This document shows positions 1-9,548 of a stretch of 64,000 bases of DNA, in pieces. Position 1 is the first letter of the stretch, and each line of letters opens with the position of its first letter. The notes beneath the pieces were generated by a model. The model was not told the DNA's origin and made no database searches. It was given only the letters and a program-made list of their open reading frames with translations. Made by a program: the position numbers and the translations under genes. Location of the stretch: NCBI GenBank assembly GCA_964016985.1, contig OZ024830.1:78257852-78321851 (forward strand), given 5' to 3'. Source of the stretch: Anodontia alba (taxonomy: Eukaryota > Mollusca > Bivalvia > Lucinida > Lucinidae).

Positions 1-176
1 CATCCTTACCCTACTTGTCCTAAAATTTGAACGTCCTTTTTGCTATCTACTGATGTGTGTAAAAACTGCTGGATGAGTGGCAAACAGCATAGACCCTGAT
101 CAGTTGCAATTATCTGTAGTGTCTGATCTGGGCCTCCACTATTTGCTCAGGCCTGTCTGTCCCAATAAGTGTTATT
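1..176 (+). mobile_element. Family C MITE, cut by window start
   Basis: The stretch reads CTTGTCCTAAAATTTGAA, then a core hairpin (GGCAAACAG ... CTATTTGC) and the right end CCTGTCTGTCCCAATA. It matches other C copies such as 33614-33820. The left end lies outside the window and the right end is cut by the adjoining E element. Confidence 0.6.
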
Positions 177-178
177 AA

Positions 179-382
179 CACTTGCCACGCTACAGGCAGA
201 TTCAGCAGATGACAAACTGATATTTTTTTTTTTATTTTTCCTAAAAAATAGGATCTGACACTTCATGCAAATTGTCTTCTTAGGAGACAATTTGCATGAA
301 GTGTTAAATCCTATTTTCTAGAAAATTTAGAAAAATATTTAAAAATGTCGTCTGCTGAAATTTGTACCCACAATGCAAAGTG
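179..382. mobile_element. Family E hairpin MITE with TTAA flanks
   Basis: It is flanked by TTAA at 175-178 and 383-386. The ends CACTTGCCACG and GCAAAGTG are inverted. Inside are long inverted arms around CATGCAAATTGTCTTC and outer motifs CAGCAGATGAC / GTCGTCTGCTG. TTAA flanks are typical of piggyBac-type elements; no coding capacity is seen. Confidence 0.7.
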
Positions 383-524
383 TTAAGGTACATTTTCTCC
401 TGTTTGTGGCTTATGTATCCATTTCCCACAGACAGCCTAAAAATTCAGCCAAGTCACTTCACAAGTAATCTACCCTGCAGACACATAACTCTAGATAACA
501 GGGGTATTTGGATAAATATTTTAA

Positions 525-706
525 CCCTAGTCCTTCTGAGCCCTGATATGCCCTGCCTTTGCAAACAGTGAAGGAGCAAACTGATCTGGATCTGCACTAT
601 TTGCCATTAAATATGTGAATTTGTAGCAACGATCTGGATCAAATAATCTGATTGGCTGAAACTTTGAAGTAGCCATGGCATCTCAATTTACTCAGCATGG
701 CATGGG
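525..706 (-). mobile_element. Family A MITE, degraded copy
   Basis: It starts after TTAA (521-524) with CCCTAGTCCTTCTGAG and ends in CTCAGCATGGCATGGG. The hairpin core is decayed (one arm largely lost around 565-600). The right TTAA has changed to GTAA. Confidence 0.6.
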
Positions 707-775
707 TAAATTTCTTCATAAAAATAATGTTGTGTGTTCAAATTATAAGCACCTTGGTGAAGCAATTCTAAAAAG

Positions 776-868
776 TGCCCACAACATACACTTCTGTGGA
801 GAAATTATAAAATCATCAGTACTTATAAGGTTGAAAAAACAAAAAAAAAAAGAAGCTTTAACACAGCT
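776..868. mobile_element. Family D remnant
   Basis: Only one arm is visible: GTGCCCACAACATACAC, GGAGAAATTATAAAA and TCAGTACTT, followed by an A-rich tract. This is the right half of a D hairpin with the other half missing. Confidence 0.35.
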
Positions 869-1344
869 ATGAGAAATATTATCTAGCATGTTGGGAAAAG
901 GGCCTTATTATATATATGAACAGTAAAGGCCCAGGTCTGTCTGCACAGTCTGATCAGAGCTTTCACAGCTCATCAGTTGATTGTACCATATCCAGACTTT
1001 CTATAGACAGACCTTGACTAGACTGCTCTCTGATGTTACCCTTAAATTTTCTTATACAGGATATGGTCCCTTTTTGGATGCTGAAGTCCATATATTTGAA
1101 ATATTTTGATAGAAAAAAATGTTAAAAATTTGCTGGCTAAAATTTCCTTGTCAATGATCATGATGACAGAAAATAATGAAGTACAAATTTCTTTAAAATG
1201 TGTGTTCTGATAACCCTGTAGATGTTTTAAAAGCTAGAGCCTCATTATATTGGTAAATGTCCTGAAATTTGGTACAGTTTCTGACGAATTGACATATGCA
1301 AACAGAATAGAGACAGATCAGAGACTCACAGACCCGCCCCCTCC
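869..1344. other. No recognised feature
   Basis: AT-rich sequence without a recognisable exon or repeat end. A weak inverted pair around GATCAGAGC / CTCATCAGTTG may be a decayed hairpin core. Confidence 0.4.
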
Positions 1345-1398
1345 ACACGCACGCATGCGCGTGCGCGCACACGCATGCACACACACACACACACACAC
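1345..1398. repeat. Alternating purine-pyrimidine tract, (CA)n with CG-rich part
   Basis: CACACGCACGCATGCGCG is followed by a run of CA dinucleotides. Every step alternates purine and pyrimidine, a composition known to favour Z-DNA. It is bounded by a C-rich stretch at 1334-1342. Confidence 0.9.
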
Positions 1399-1507
1399 GA
1401 ATATAGAAATAACAAAACTTAAAACAAAGTGATAATTTTGACAAAATTGTCAACCTATCTATTATAATATTTTTGAACCAAAACAACTGTGCAGAGCTTG
1501 AAATATC

Positions 1508-1779
1508 ACGAAAACACGCCTATATAATTTTGACCCCCTTAAACCCCACTTTCATATAGTAAAACTGGGGTTTACAGGGGTATACATTATTTTTCTTATT
1601 TATGCTAAAAAATATAGATTGTGGGTATTCATTTGAACCGCCTCGTCACAGCGGTTCTAACGAGTACCCACAATCTAAGTTTTTGAGCAGAAATATGAAA
1701 AATATCAGATTTTTTTATCTGCACATTTTCAGTTTTTGGAGGTGAACTTTTCTATATATTTGAATAGGCATGTTTTCGT
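1508..1779 (+). mobile_element. Family R hairpin MITE
   Basis: The terminal inverted repeats are ACGAAAACACGCC (1508) and GGCATGTTTTCGT (ending 1779). An internal inverted pair reads GATTGTGGGTATTCATT / AACGAGTACCCACAATC. A second, inverted copy lies at 52282-52541. The core resembles that of family D although the ends differ. Confidence 0.75.
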
Positions 1780-1920
1780 AATGAATTCTTAAAATTTTCA
1801 CTTGTTCTACATGACCAAATGTATTGTGTATTAACTAACATAGGAAACATGTTCTCCATCAAAAGCACAAAAGCACTAATCATAGGAAGAGACTAAAAGA
1901 ATTTAGATATGTTTATCTCA

Positions 1921-2120
1921 TAGCTCCAGATAAGGCATTTACATCAATCGAAAAGTACTGATATTTTTCTTATTTCTCCATGAAAACATGTTTTGGGTAA
2001 TCATTGGAAGCGCCTCAGTGGAAGCGCCTCACCAAGGCACTTCTAATTATTACCCATAACATATTTTTACATGGAGAAATAAGAAAAATATATGGTAGAT
2101 ACCCCTCTTGTCTGAAGCTA
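1921..2120 (+). mobile_element. Family D hairpin MITE
   Basis: The ends are TAGCTCCAGATAAGGCA and CTTGTCTGAAGCTA. Arms run through TTTCTTATTTCTCCATG and back. The loop carries a duplicated AAGCGCCTCA. This is a nearly full-length (about 200 bp) representative of the most abundant family in the window. Confidence 0.75.
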
Positions 2121-2299
2121 TGACTCTCTACAACAAACAGCTTACAAATTGGTGTAAAAATAACAAGAACATCTTCTCAATACCTTTTTACATGGACACT
2201 GAGCCTTGAATAACGTTTGTCTTTCTCAAGATTATGTCTTTTTAGAATTACGTCTTTTCTTAGGATTACGAAATTTTGTCTTAACAAGTCTATAGCAAT

Positions 2300-2466
2300 C
2301 ATGACTCTAGATAAGTAGAGTATCCAGAATTTGTTTTTCTTATTTCTACATGAAAACATATGTTGTGGGTACTCATTTGAAGCACCTCAATGAGTCACTT
2401 TTAATGAACACCACATCATATGTTCTCTTGGAGAAATAAGAGAAAAATTGATACTTTTTGGCTGAG
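2300..2466 (-). mobile_element. Family D hairpin MITE
   Basis: Left end CTCTAGATAAGTAGAGTATC, arms ACATATGTTGTGGGTACTC / ACACCACATCATATG, right part TTGATACTTTTTGGCTGA. The extreme right terminus is lost. Confidence 0.65.
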
Positions 2467-2713
2467 AATAAAAACAAAAAAAAACAACAATATTATCTGG
2501 GGCTAGATCAGTAACGCACGAATGAATAAGCTGCAAGACAATACAAACAAATGAAGAAAAGAATCTTGTTTCTTCAGGCAGGATAGCTGTCATAATCTCA
2601 GATGTACATGTACCAGTGAAAAGGGGTTTTCAACATTTAACCATTGTCATGCTGAATAAATTAAAATGCCACACCCACTTCTTATTTTCAGCCAATCAGA
2701 AAACTTGATCCAG

Positions 2714-3414
2714 ACCACAGAGAGAAGTCCATTGGAGCTGACAAGCTGGAGGTGCTAGCTTCCTTTTGCTACCTAGGAGACATGCTCTCAGCAGCAGGTG
2801 GCTGTGAACTTTCAACCACAACACGTGTGAAAACCGCCTGTAGGAAGTTCAAGGAGCTGCTACCAGTTCTCTCTTCACGCCACCTCTCTTTCAAGACATG
2901 TGGCCATGTGTACAGCTCTTGTGTGCGGAGCGCAATGCTCCATGCCAGTGAGACTTGGCCACTGACAAAACCAAACCTCCAACGTCTGCAGCAGAATGAG
3001 CGGGCAATGATCAGACAGATCTGCAACATCAGGCAGCAAGCTGTTGTCACAACCAGGTCCAATGAGCTACTTGCTTGGCTTGGCATTGGAGATCTGGACC
3101 TCATTCTGAAGGAGAGAAGGCTCTGCTGGTATGGACATGTGGAATGCGCTAATGGTGCAGTCAAGACAGCCTTTCACATACATGTACAGGTTGAGAGAAA
3201 GTGTGGGCCTGGGAGGCCCATGATGACATGAAAGCAGCTGACAGAGAGGGATTGCAGAGTGGAAGCTCTCAGCTATCATGATAGAAATATGTGGAGATCT
3301 GGTGCGAGATTTGCCATACAAGCAGCAAGCCAGCTATCTGGAAGGGGGCCCACTGATGTGGATGTTGCCCCTGTACCTCAGGGTTAATCAAAAACCTGAT
3401 TATGATAAGATGAG
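2714..3414 (+). pseudogene. LINE reverse transcriptase C-terminal fragment
   Basis: An open frame to 3228 encodes the C-terminal part of a non-LTR retrotransposon polyprotein. Landmarks are FCYLGDMLSAAGG, the VRSAMLHASETW block, a LQRLQQNERAMIRQIC helix, the RRLCWYGHVE block and the GPGRP motif. A TGA at 3229-3231 replaces the tryptophan normally found after G-P-G-R-P-x-x-T. The same frame then stays open for 51 more codons (3232-3384) to a TAA, with family-like DRNMWRSG residues. So it is a 5'-truncated copy with one nonsense change rather than a host gene. The clade (RTE-like or another) cannot be settled here. Confidence 0.85.
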
Positions 3415-3447
3415 GTTGTTGATACAAATTCACATACTGAATGACAA

Positions 3448-3756
3448 GCCGGCCTCGGTGGCTCAGTTGGATGCGCCGTCCGACTGGAGACCATGAGGTC
3501 GCGGGTTCAACCCCCACCGAGGTCGGCAACATTCTTTCGTGGAGATTGATCATGAAATATTTTCTACGGTCATTCTCTCCCTTCCGCTGATTCAAGAAGG
3601 GCAGTTGTCAGTTTCTGGCGAAAGAATGTGCACAATACTGGTTAACCGCTTAGAGGACTAAGCCTGCCCAGTAAACGTGTGGTTAGGTAAACTGACCGCG
3701 CTCGACATGACCCCATTGGGTTGACTGGGCCGTAAAACTTCAACACAAACAAACAA
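3448..3756 (+). mobile_element. S1 tRNA-derived SINE, full length
   Basis: The tRNA-like head has an A box (TGGCTCAGTTGG) and a B box (GGGTTCAACCC). The body contains GATTCAAGAAGGGCAGTTGT and GAAAGAATGTGCACAATACT, and the tail is AACACAAACAAAC. A perfect 12-bp target duplication ACTGAATGACAA sits at 3436-3447 and 3757-3768, the hallmark of LINE-driven retroposition. It is inserted in the family A element. Confidence 0.93.
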
Positions 3757-3985
3757 ACTGAATGACAAACAGTGCAGATCCAGATCAGTTGGCTTCTGAA
3801 GAAGCCAACTGATCTGCATCTACACTTTTTCAAAAGACAGGGCATATCCAAGTTCCAAGTTCAGCAGGACAAGGGTTAACATATGCTGGACTCCTCTTCC
3901 ACAACTCTTTGGACCAGTCTATTTCCAATAACAGGGTGTCTGGTTAGCTTTTACTATAACATGTACTATGTGTTATAGAAATTAA

Positions 3986-4067
3986 CCCTTGTCCTGCTGA
4001 ACCCAGATTTTGGCTGAAAATTAGAAGTGGGCATGGCATGATCTTAATTTATTCAGCAGGGCAAGGG
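3986..4067 (-). mobile_element. Family A MITE, internal deletion derivative
   Basis: TTAA lies at 3982-3985 and 4068-4071 around CCCTTGTCCTGCTGAA ... TTCAGCAGGGCAAGGG. Only 82 bp remain because the whole hairpin core is gone, while both termini and both TTAA sites are intact. Confidence 0.85.
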
Positions 4068-4072
4068 TTAAT

Positions 4073-4117
4073 GCAAACATTATAGAACCTGATCAGATCT
4101 AGGTCTGCACTATTTGC
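4073..4117. repeat. Orphan hairpin core
   Basis: GCAAACATTATAGAACCTG and CTAGGTCTGCACTATTTGC form a short imperfect inverted repeat of the kind found inside A and C MITEs, but without either family's termini. Confidence 0.45.
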
Positions 4118-4225
4118 CAATTATCCTTTTGGGAGTCTACAAACCAAGGCTCAGTTGTTCAAAGCATCGTAAGCTTAACAAGCTCTTTAGTGGTCAAAAT
4201 GTTAACTGTTTTAGAAAGTACAATA

Positions 4226-4848
4226 TGAGGGTCCTGCAAAAAGTTTTGTCACTGGGTTCGGATTACTTAAGTGCTACGTTTTATCAAACATATTTTTATT
4301 ACAAACCATCAAAGTATTCCCCCTTTACTGAAACACATTTTTGTAACCTTTTTACCCAGTCGCGAAAAGCAGATAAATAGTCTTCTTTTGGTATCTGTTG
4401 GAGATACTGATAAATAGTGCTGCCAAGAGAACTTCTAGACATATACTTATTTCCAGAAAGCATTTTCTTAAGCCTTGGAAATAAAAAGAAGTCACAGGGA
4501 CTCAGGTCAGGTGAATAAGGCGGATGGTTTAAAACTTTCAACTTTACAGAAGCCAAAAAAGACTTAACAACCTCACACTTATGAGAGGAGGCATTGTCAT
4601 GTAAAAGGTGGACTCCTGACCATCCTTTGCTTGGTCATTTCTTATTGTAACAAGTAAATTAGTCATTGTATATGACTGCATCTATTTCAATTTGAAAAAA
4701 CTTGATCAGTAGGAAAGCAATTTGCACGAAATCAACGGGTATCGTTCACTATTCAACACAGCATTCAAATGCAGTGAAGCATTTTAAAATATACCTGGGA
4801 TAAAACTAAGGAAGCCTATTAGTGACAGAACTTTTTGCAGGACCCTCG
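4226..4848 (-). mobile_element. Internally deleted mariner (DD34D) element
   Basis: Inverted ends of about 27 bp start TGAGGGTCCTGCAAAAAG on the left and finish CTTTTTGCAGGACCCTCG on the right, with a TA duplication at 4224-4225 and 4849-4850. At 623 bp it is about half the usual mariner length, and the N-terminal half of the transposase is missing. It disrupts the family F element, so it arrived later. Confidence 0.92.
4299..4634 (-). pseudogene. Mariner transposase C-terminal remnant
   Basis: The minus-strand frame is open from 4634 to the stop at 4299. It contains the second catalytic block LLHDNASSH and the third block YSPDLSPCDFFLFPRLK. Exactly 34 residues separate the HDN aspartate from the PCD aspartate, the DD34D signature of true mariners. 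The C-terminal SVKGEYFDGL is family-like. A stop lies just upstream (4635-4637) and the first catalytic aspartate region is absent, so no functional enzyme is encoded. Confidence 0.9.
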
Positions 4849-5026
4849 TATCTAATTCACAAGTATTTTTTTTTATTTTTGCTGAAAAAATGTGAGTAGC
4901 TTTTGCAAATGCAAAAGCTACTCACATTTTTTCAGCAAAACATATTAGCATACATGCAATATTTAATGATAAAATATTTAGCGATACATTAACTTATGAC
5001 ATCGTTAGTTTTGAACAACTGGGCCC

Positions 5027-5356
5027 TGTAGATTTGGGTGTTGTTTTTTTTTTGTTGTTTTTTTCAACAAAAGAGTATTGATATTTTTTCTTATTTCTCC
5101 TAGAGCATTAGTTTATTAATAAGCTGTTTTTTAGGGTATTTACCCAATTAAAATTTCTGAAAAAGCAATTCAAATTGAATTTATGGGGTAAATATCCAAA
5201 TGTCAGTATTTCTTGCTCCCATTGACAAAACATTTACAGAAAAACAAAATCCAGATATCCACTCGTGGCTTGTGGAATCATTTTAGACTTATCTTATGAG
5301 AAGCAAAAATATATGTTTTCATGAAGAGAATGTTACATGTTTCTTTTCTGTACATC
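5027..5356. other. No gene; D fragment and weak inverted repeat
   Basis: A family D left part (AGTATTGATATTTTTTC) lies at 5073-5100. A weak inverted pair GGGTATTTACCC / GGGGTAAATATCC spans about 5130-5200. Nothing coding is seen. Confidence 0.4.
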
Positions 5357-5360
5357 TTAA

Positions 5361-5566
5361 CCCTTGTCCTGCTGAATAAATTAAGATGCCATACCCATTT
5401 CTAATTTTCAGCCAATCAGATTACTTCATCCAGATTGTTGATAAATATTCATATACTTAATGGCAAACAGTGCAGATCCAGATCAGTTGGCTTCTTCAGA
5501 AGCCAACTGATCTGGAGCTACACTGTTTGCAAAGGCAGGGTATATCCGGGTTCAGCAGAACAAGGG
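5361..5566 (+). mobile_element. Family A hairpin MITE, intact
   Basis: 206 bp between TTAA at 5357-5360 and 5567-5570. The 16-bp ends are CCCTTGTCCTGCTGAA and its inverse with one mismatch. The core is a hairpin with arms of about 30 bp starting GCAAACAGTGCAGATCCAG. There is no coding capacity. The TTAA duplication with CCC termini fits piggyBac-type mobilisation in trans (inference). Confidence 0.88.
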
Positions 5567-5719
5567 TTAAGAAGAAATGATACACAGTATTTTGCAAAGG
5601 CATGCAGTTTTTACAAAAATGAAAATTGCATCCCTAGTTCTTGAAACCTTTCGAAAAATTGGGGCTTTTATTAAAGGAGAGAATTTGCTCCTTCCAATGG
5701 GAGTAAATTCTTTCCTTAA

Positions 5720-5956
5720 CCTTTAAAGCGCCAAGAAAATCTGCATCTGAAAATGTCGTCTGTTTATGCCGTCTGCTGAATATTCTTGCAGACTTTTCAA
5801 ACCTATTTTTGCATACAGGCAAACGGTGTGGACCCTGATCAGACTGCTCCTAAAGGAGCAGTCTGATCTGGGTCCACACTGTTTGCAAAAATGACTTTTA
5901 AAATCACAAGCAGATGACAAAGCAGACGACAATAGTTGTGATTGGCACTTTAAGGG
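5720..5956 (+). mobile_element. Family B hairpin MITE
   Basis: TTAA lies at 5716-5719 and 5957-5960. Ends are CTTTAAAGCGCCAA and TTGGCACTTTAAGGG. Sub-ends are CTGCTGAATATTC and GTCGTCTG. The core hairpin is GCAAACGGTGTGGACCC ... GGGTCCACACTGTTTGC around CTCCTAAAGGAG. Second copy: 48074-48308. Confidence 0.85.
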
Positions 5957-6061
5957 TTAACAGCAGCCCCAAATGAGAAGGGAGACAAATATTTCCATGT
6001 TAGTTATTTCTCTTAGAGTTGTACCCATTCCCCTTAATGTCAGCAGCACCAGACTACTTAC

Positions 6062-6246
6062 GGTTTCACATCAGGTTTGTGTGTGTCATACTGTATTTGA
6101 GCATTTTTCGCCTTCTGGTATTCCTCTCTGTAACATTTCGAGCAGAACCCCTGCCATGCTTGGTTGCCATAGAAACCACAGCCATTCTTACATAAGAGCT
6201 CAGACTCTTCAATATGGAGCCGAGTTGCTTTCTTACTGGTTGTCAT
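6062..6246 (-). CDS. RABGEF1: RABGEF1 (Rabex-5) first coding exon, A20 zinc finger
   Basis: Rabex-5 is the guanine-nucleotide exchange factor for Rab5 on early endosomes; its N-terminal A20-type zinc finger binds ubiquitin and has ubiquitin-ligase activity (family knowledge). This exon reads from ATG (6246-6244) as 61 codons plus 2 nt. The finger is at residues 18-42: [19 protein letters not shown] then SKC, i.e. C-x3-C-x11-C-x2-C, followed by REEY as in vertebrate Rabex-5. On the minus strand the exon ends in ...GTGAAACC and is followed by the donor GTAAGT (6061-6056). Upstream, TATCTTTTTCAG gives a good acceptor, so the exon probably extends to 6263 with 17 nt of 5'UTR. The downstream helical, Vps9 and coiled-coil exons are not seen at lower coordinates and must lie left of the window or be too small to spot. 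Confidence 0.9.
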
Positions 6247-6375
6247 TAGCAATTAATTTCTATCTGAAAAAGATACATATGCAGATGTGTTAAAAGGTAA
6301 TCCCAACTAAATGTACCATGACTAAGTCCAACCACCATGATGACTGTCTCTTCATCATCTATCATCAGTGACCTA

Positions 6376-7233
6376 CCACACAACCTCTTTACTCATATAA
6401 CATTATACTTGGATCCAAAGCAAAAATTATGTTAATTGTGCTTAACAACCATGTTATATCCAAACAAAAATGTACGGCCATTTTTCTATATAATCTATAC
6501 ATTTTTGTTTGGGTACAACACTTCTGACGTCAAAAATAGACGAAATTCTACCATTAGCAATCCCAAAGCAGATATCCACAATATCAATGCACACACCAAG
6601 TTTGGTGAAAATCCATTGATATTTAATAAAGTTATCATCCTGAAATGAAAATATGGACATGTCCCAGGCAAATAACTCTGTCAAAAATTCATGAAATTTG
6701 CCTATCAGCAATCCCAAAGCAGCTCTCCACAATATCAATGCACACACTTGAGTTTGGTGAAAATCCATTAATATTTACTAAAGTTATCATCTGGAAACGG
6801 AAATATGGATGTGTCGCGGGCAGATAACTCTGTTAAAAATTGACAGAATTTGCCCATTAACAATCCTAAAGCAGATCTCCACAATATCAAAGCACACACC
6901 GAGTTTGGTGAAAATCCATTGACATCTACTCAAGTTATCATCCGGTAAATATATGGATGAACAGACGTATGACAGATGGACAACAATTCGGGTTTAGGGG
7001 CTACTTCCCATTGTAAATTTCCATAGGGTTTTAAGGGCTATAAGCTCCCTAACCCAAAGGTTTATAATGTATCTTAACAGAATAAAGCATAATGTGGTTA
7101 CAAAATTGAACCCCCTAACCCTAAATGTTGGCTCAGACGGATGGACAGACAGATGTACAGACACACAGACAGCCAACGTGATACCATAATACCCCGCCAA
7201 TATCGTGTGGCGGGGTATAAAAAGGTTCCAGTG
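6376..7233 (+). mobile_element. Family J element interrupted by an array element
   Basis: The left end CACACAACCTCTTTAC follows TA (6374-6375) and the right end AAGGTTCCAGTG precedes TA (7234-7235). J sequence occupies 6376 to about 6511, including ACATGGTTATAT-type motifs and the arms GGCCATTTTTCTATATAATC, and then 7221-7233. The gap is filled by the HINE-like element. Confidence 0.72.
6512..7220 (+). mobile_element. HINE-like element with 152-bp tandem units
   Basis: Three units of about 152 bp begin near 6541, 6693 and 6846, each with GCAATCCCAAAGCAG-like text and TTTGGTGAAAATCCATTGA. A unique tail contains GGACAGACAGATG repeats and finishes with a strong hairpin, ACCCCGCC ... GGCGGGGT (7191-7217). 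Internal arrays plus a 3' hairpin resemble Helentron-associated elements of bivalves (inference). Confidence 0.6.
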
Positions 7234-7235
7234 TA

Positions 7236-7889
7236 TTGTGATTTCAGTAATTTACATAGGAAACTGTCAAAATTTTACTTGTTCTCCTGCAAAAGCACCC
7301 CTGACCATGGTAAGCAGATGAGTGGAATTTTCTAAGTTGGTAAAGTTACATAATAAAAGCAAATATTTCATTGGTTTGCTATCAACAGAATCAGCCATCC
7401 AGACTATTAAACTTGTGAAAAAAAAAAAAAAAAAAAGTGAGCAGCATTCCCACTTTACTCTGCAGAATTTCTTTTACCCCCGAAGTTTGTTACATACATG
7501 TACCTCTAAGTATAAAGGAACACTCTATGTACTACTTTACAATGGGGTACAAAAATAAGAGGAGAAATAAAAAAAAAAAAAAAAAGGTACAAAATGTATT
7601 GTCAATTTCAAAAAGAAGTGGAAACCCAACCCTCCACATCTGGAACATTTTTTATAAGTATTTCAGCACCCATGAATTCAAGATCAGATGTGTTACCTAA
7701 GTACCTGAGCAAAGTTTTAAAGTTCTAATTCAAGCATGTTTTACATAGCTTATTTTAAAAATTTGCTTCAAACCTTTTGTATATAACATTCCTACAGCTG
7801 AAACATTATTTGATAAGAATTTCAGTTCTCTTGACCTCACTGTCATGGTCACAAGTCAAATGAATAACATCTTCATCCAAAGATATATC
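7236..7889. other. No gene; two long A-runs
   Basis: Poly-A tracts occur at 7418-7437 and about 7569-7585. No recognisable element ends or exons. Confidence 0.45.
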
Positions 7890-8049
7890 ATAGGTCTAGA
7901 TGGGGGCATTGTTTTTCAACCAAAAAGTATTTTCTCTATGGAAGCATATGTTGTGGGTACTCATTAGAAGCATCTCACTGTTCATGTTTTCATCAAGAAA
8001 TAAGAAAAATACTCACCTGAGAGTCTTGATACCACTCTTATCTATAACT
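7890..8049. mobile_element. Family D MITE, degraded
   Basis: CAACCAAAAAGTATTTTCTC and GCATATGTTGTGGGTACTC are kept; the second arm is mostly deleted (CATCAAGAAATAAGAAAAAT remains). The ends are AGGTCTAGATGGGGGCA and CTCTTATCTATAACTA. Confidence 0.55.
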
Positions 8050-8620
8050 AGGTATATCATCTTTCAGTCAGTGATAATATACACCAGATCAAATAAAATT
8101 GCAATCTTTAGTTTAGCATACCATTTAAAAGTTACTGTTTGAAGATGTTGTCAAATATGTAAAAACTGAACTGCTTCCCTGCATTAATGGTATCAATGTA
8201 TCTACAAGTAATACATCTATATATACAAAAATAAAGTCAGTAACCATGTCTATTATTTGGATATCCCCGGCCCATCCTAATACACACAAAAAAAAAAAAA
8301 ATTGGCATGTGTTAAATTTTCTAAACTGATGAAGGACTGTTACAGTTCTGTCTTCTCCTTGTTTTCTTCTGTTCAAATCAACACAGCATCCAAGAACAAA
8401 AACATTAATATTTTATCAAATGAATTTAGCAAGCTTTTGAAAAAAAATGCTAATGAATTTATATCTACTATTAATGCAGTCGGTCATATTTGAACAATAC
8501 CCAAATTGGATGGACCACTAATGAGTCATTTTGTCTCATCAATGGGATGGTTAACCTGATTAGCGGCTGTCTCTCACAGCACAGGGGCCCTTTAGACCCG
8601 AAGATAGGTGCACTGTATTA
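8050..8620. other. No recognised feature
   Basis: AT-rich sequence with an A-run at 8287-8300. No exon or repeat terminus recognised. Confidence 0.4.
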
Positions 8621-8826
8621 CCCTTGTCCTGCTGGTTAAATTAAGATGCCATGTCCACTTCTAATTTTCAGCCAATCAAATTACATGATCCAGGTTGTTG
8701 ATACAAATTCATATACTTTATGACAAACAGTGCAGATCCAGATCAGCTGGCTTCTTCAGAAGCCAAATGATCTGGATCTACACTGTTTGCAAAGGCAGGG
8801 TATATCCGGGTTCAGCAGGACAAGGG
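8621..8826 (+). mobile_element. Family A hairpin MITE
   Basis: CCCTTGTCCTGCTGGTTAA to TTCAGCAGGACAAGGG with TTAA at 8827-8830. The left site has decayed to ATTA. The hairpin core is well kept apart from an AAATGATCTGG arm change. Confidence 0.82.
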
Positions 8827-8830
8827 TTAA

Positions 8831-9548
8831 CATCATCACTTCCTGCTCTTGGTCAGTAATGTTTGCTCAGGCAATACTTGGGATAAATAAATTAATAAAT
8901 TAGCCAAAACACAACTTATTTTGATCTAAATATTATCGTCTACATGCATGTATTTTGTAAGGTATTCAGGGGATGATCCTCCCTGGCCCTCTGTTTACCA
9001 TAGGATAAATGGGTTACCATTAGGTTAATGAAAAAAAACAAAACATCATCACTGCCAATGATGCTGAACATTTGTCACCCTGAACAGGGAACGATGATGA
9101 GTTCAGGTTTAATGACGTGCCAACCCATGAGGGTCATTTGCATCAAAATGGTATAATAACAGTTTGATATTGAAATGGCTATAATGATAAGTCATATATG
9201 CATGAAAATATAAAACTAGAATGAACCTGAGCAGGGAAACCCAGGATCTCTAGGATGTAAGACCTGCACTAGTACTACACCCCTACAGAATAAGTACTTT
9301 TGGGTTTTACTTCATGTAAATGGTTCGCCATTTCTCTTAATGTTTACTGCTTAGACACAAAACAGTGCCATTCACATGTATAAATGTGGCAAGCCTATTC
9401 AGCACTGATCTGCTCAGCTAATCTGTCAAGCATGCTGGTCACATTTAGAGCCTGCGGTGATGAACACTAAGTTGACTAACCATTTTTGTCCAAGAGAAAG
9501 TATTTTTCAATCAGACATCATATAAGCTTTTAACCTGGGCTGTCTTGC
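8831..9548. other. No recognised feature
   Basis: Unique-looking AT-rich sequence. No exons or element ends seen. Confidence 0.4.

Larger units (their letters stand above)
2641..3875 (+). mobile_element. Family A MITE split by a LINE fragment and a SINE
   Basis: TTAA lies at 2637-2640 and 3876-3879. The left end CCATTGTCATGCTGAATAAA and right end TTCAGCAGGACAAGGG are inverted. A sequence is present at 2641-2713, 3415-3447 and 3757-3875. Between these pieces lie a LINE 3' part (2714-3414) and an S1 SINE (3448-3756). Without the insertions the element would be about 210 bp, the normal A length. Confidence 0.85.
4147..5026 (+). mobile_element. Family F element interrupted by mariner
   Basis: The left end is GGCTCAGTTGTTCAAAGC and the right end is TTTGAACAACTGGGCCC. 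The centre has the perfect hairpin GTGAGTAGCTTTTGCA / TGCAAAAGCTACTCAC. Intact copies at 55943-56187 and 58316-58559 are about 245 bp; this one is longer because it contains the mariner element at 4226-4848. Confidence 0.82.
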
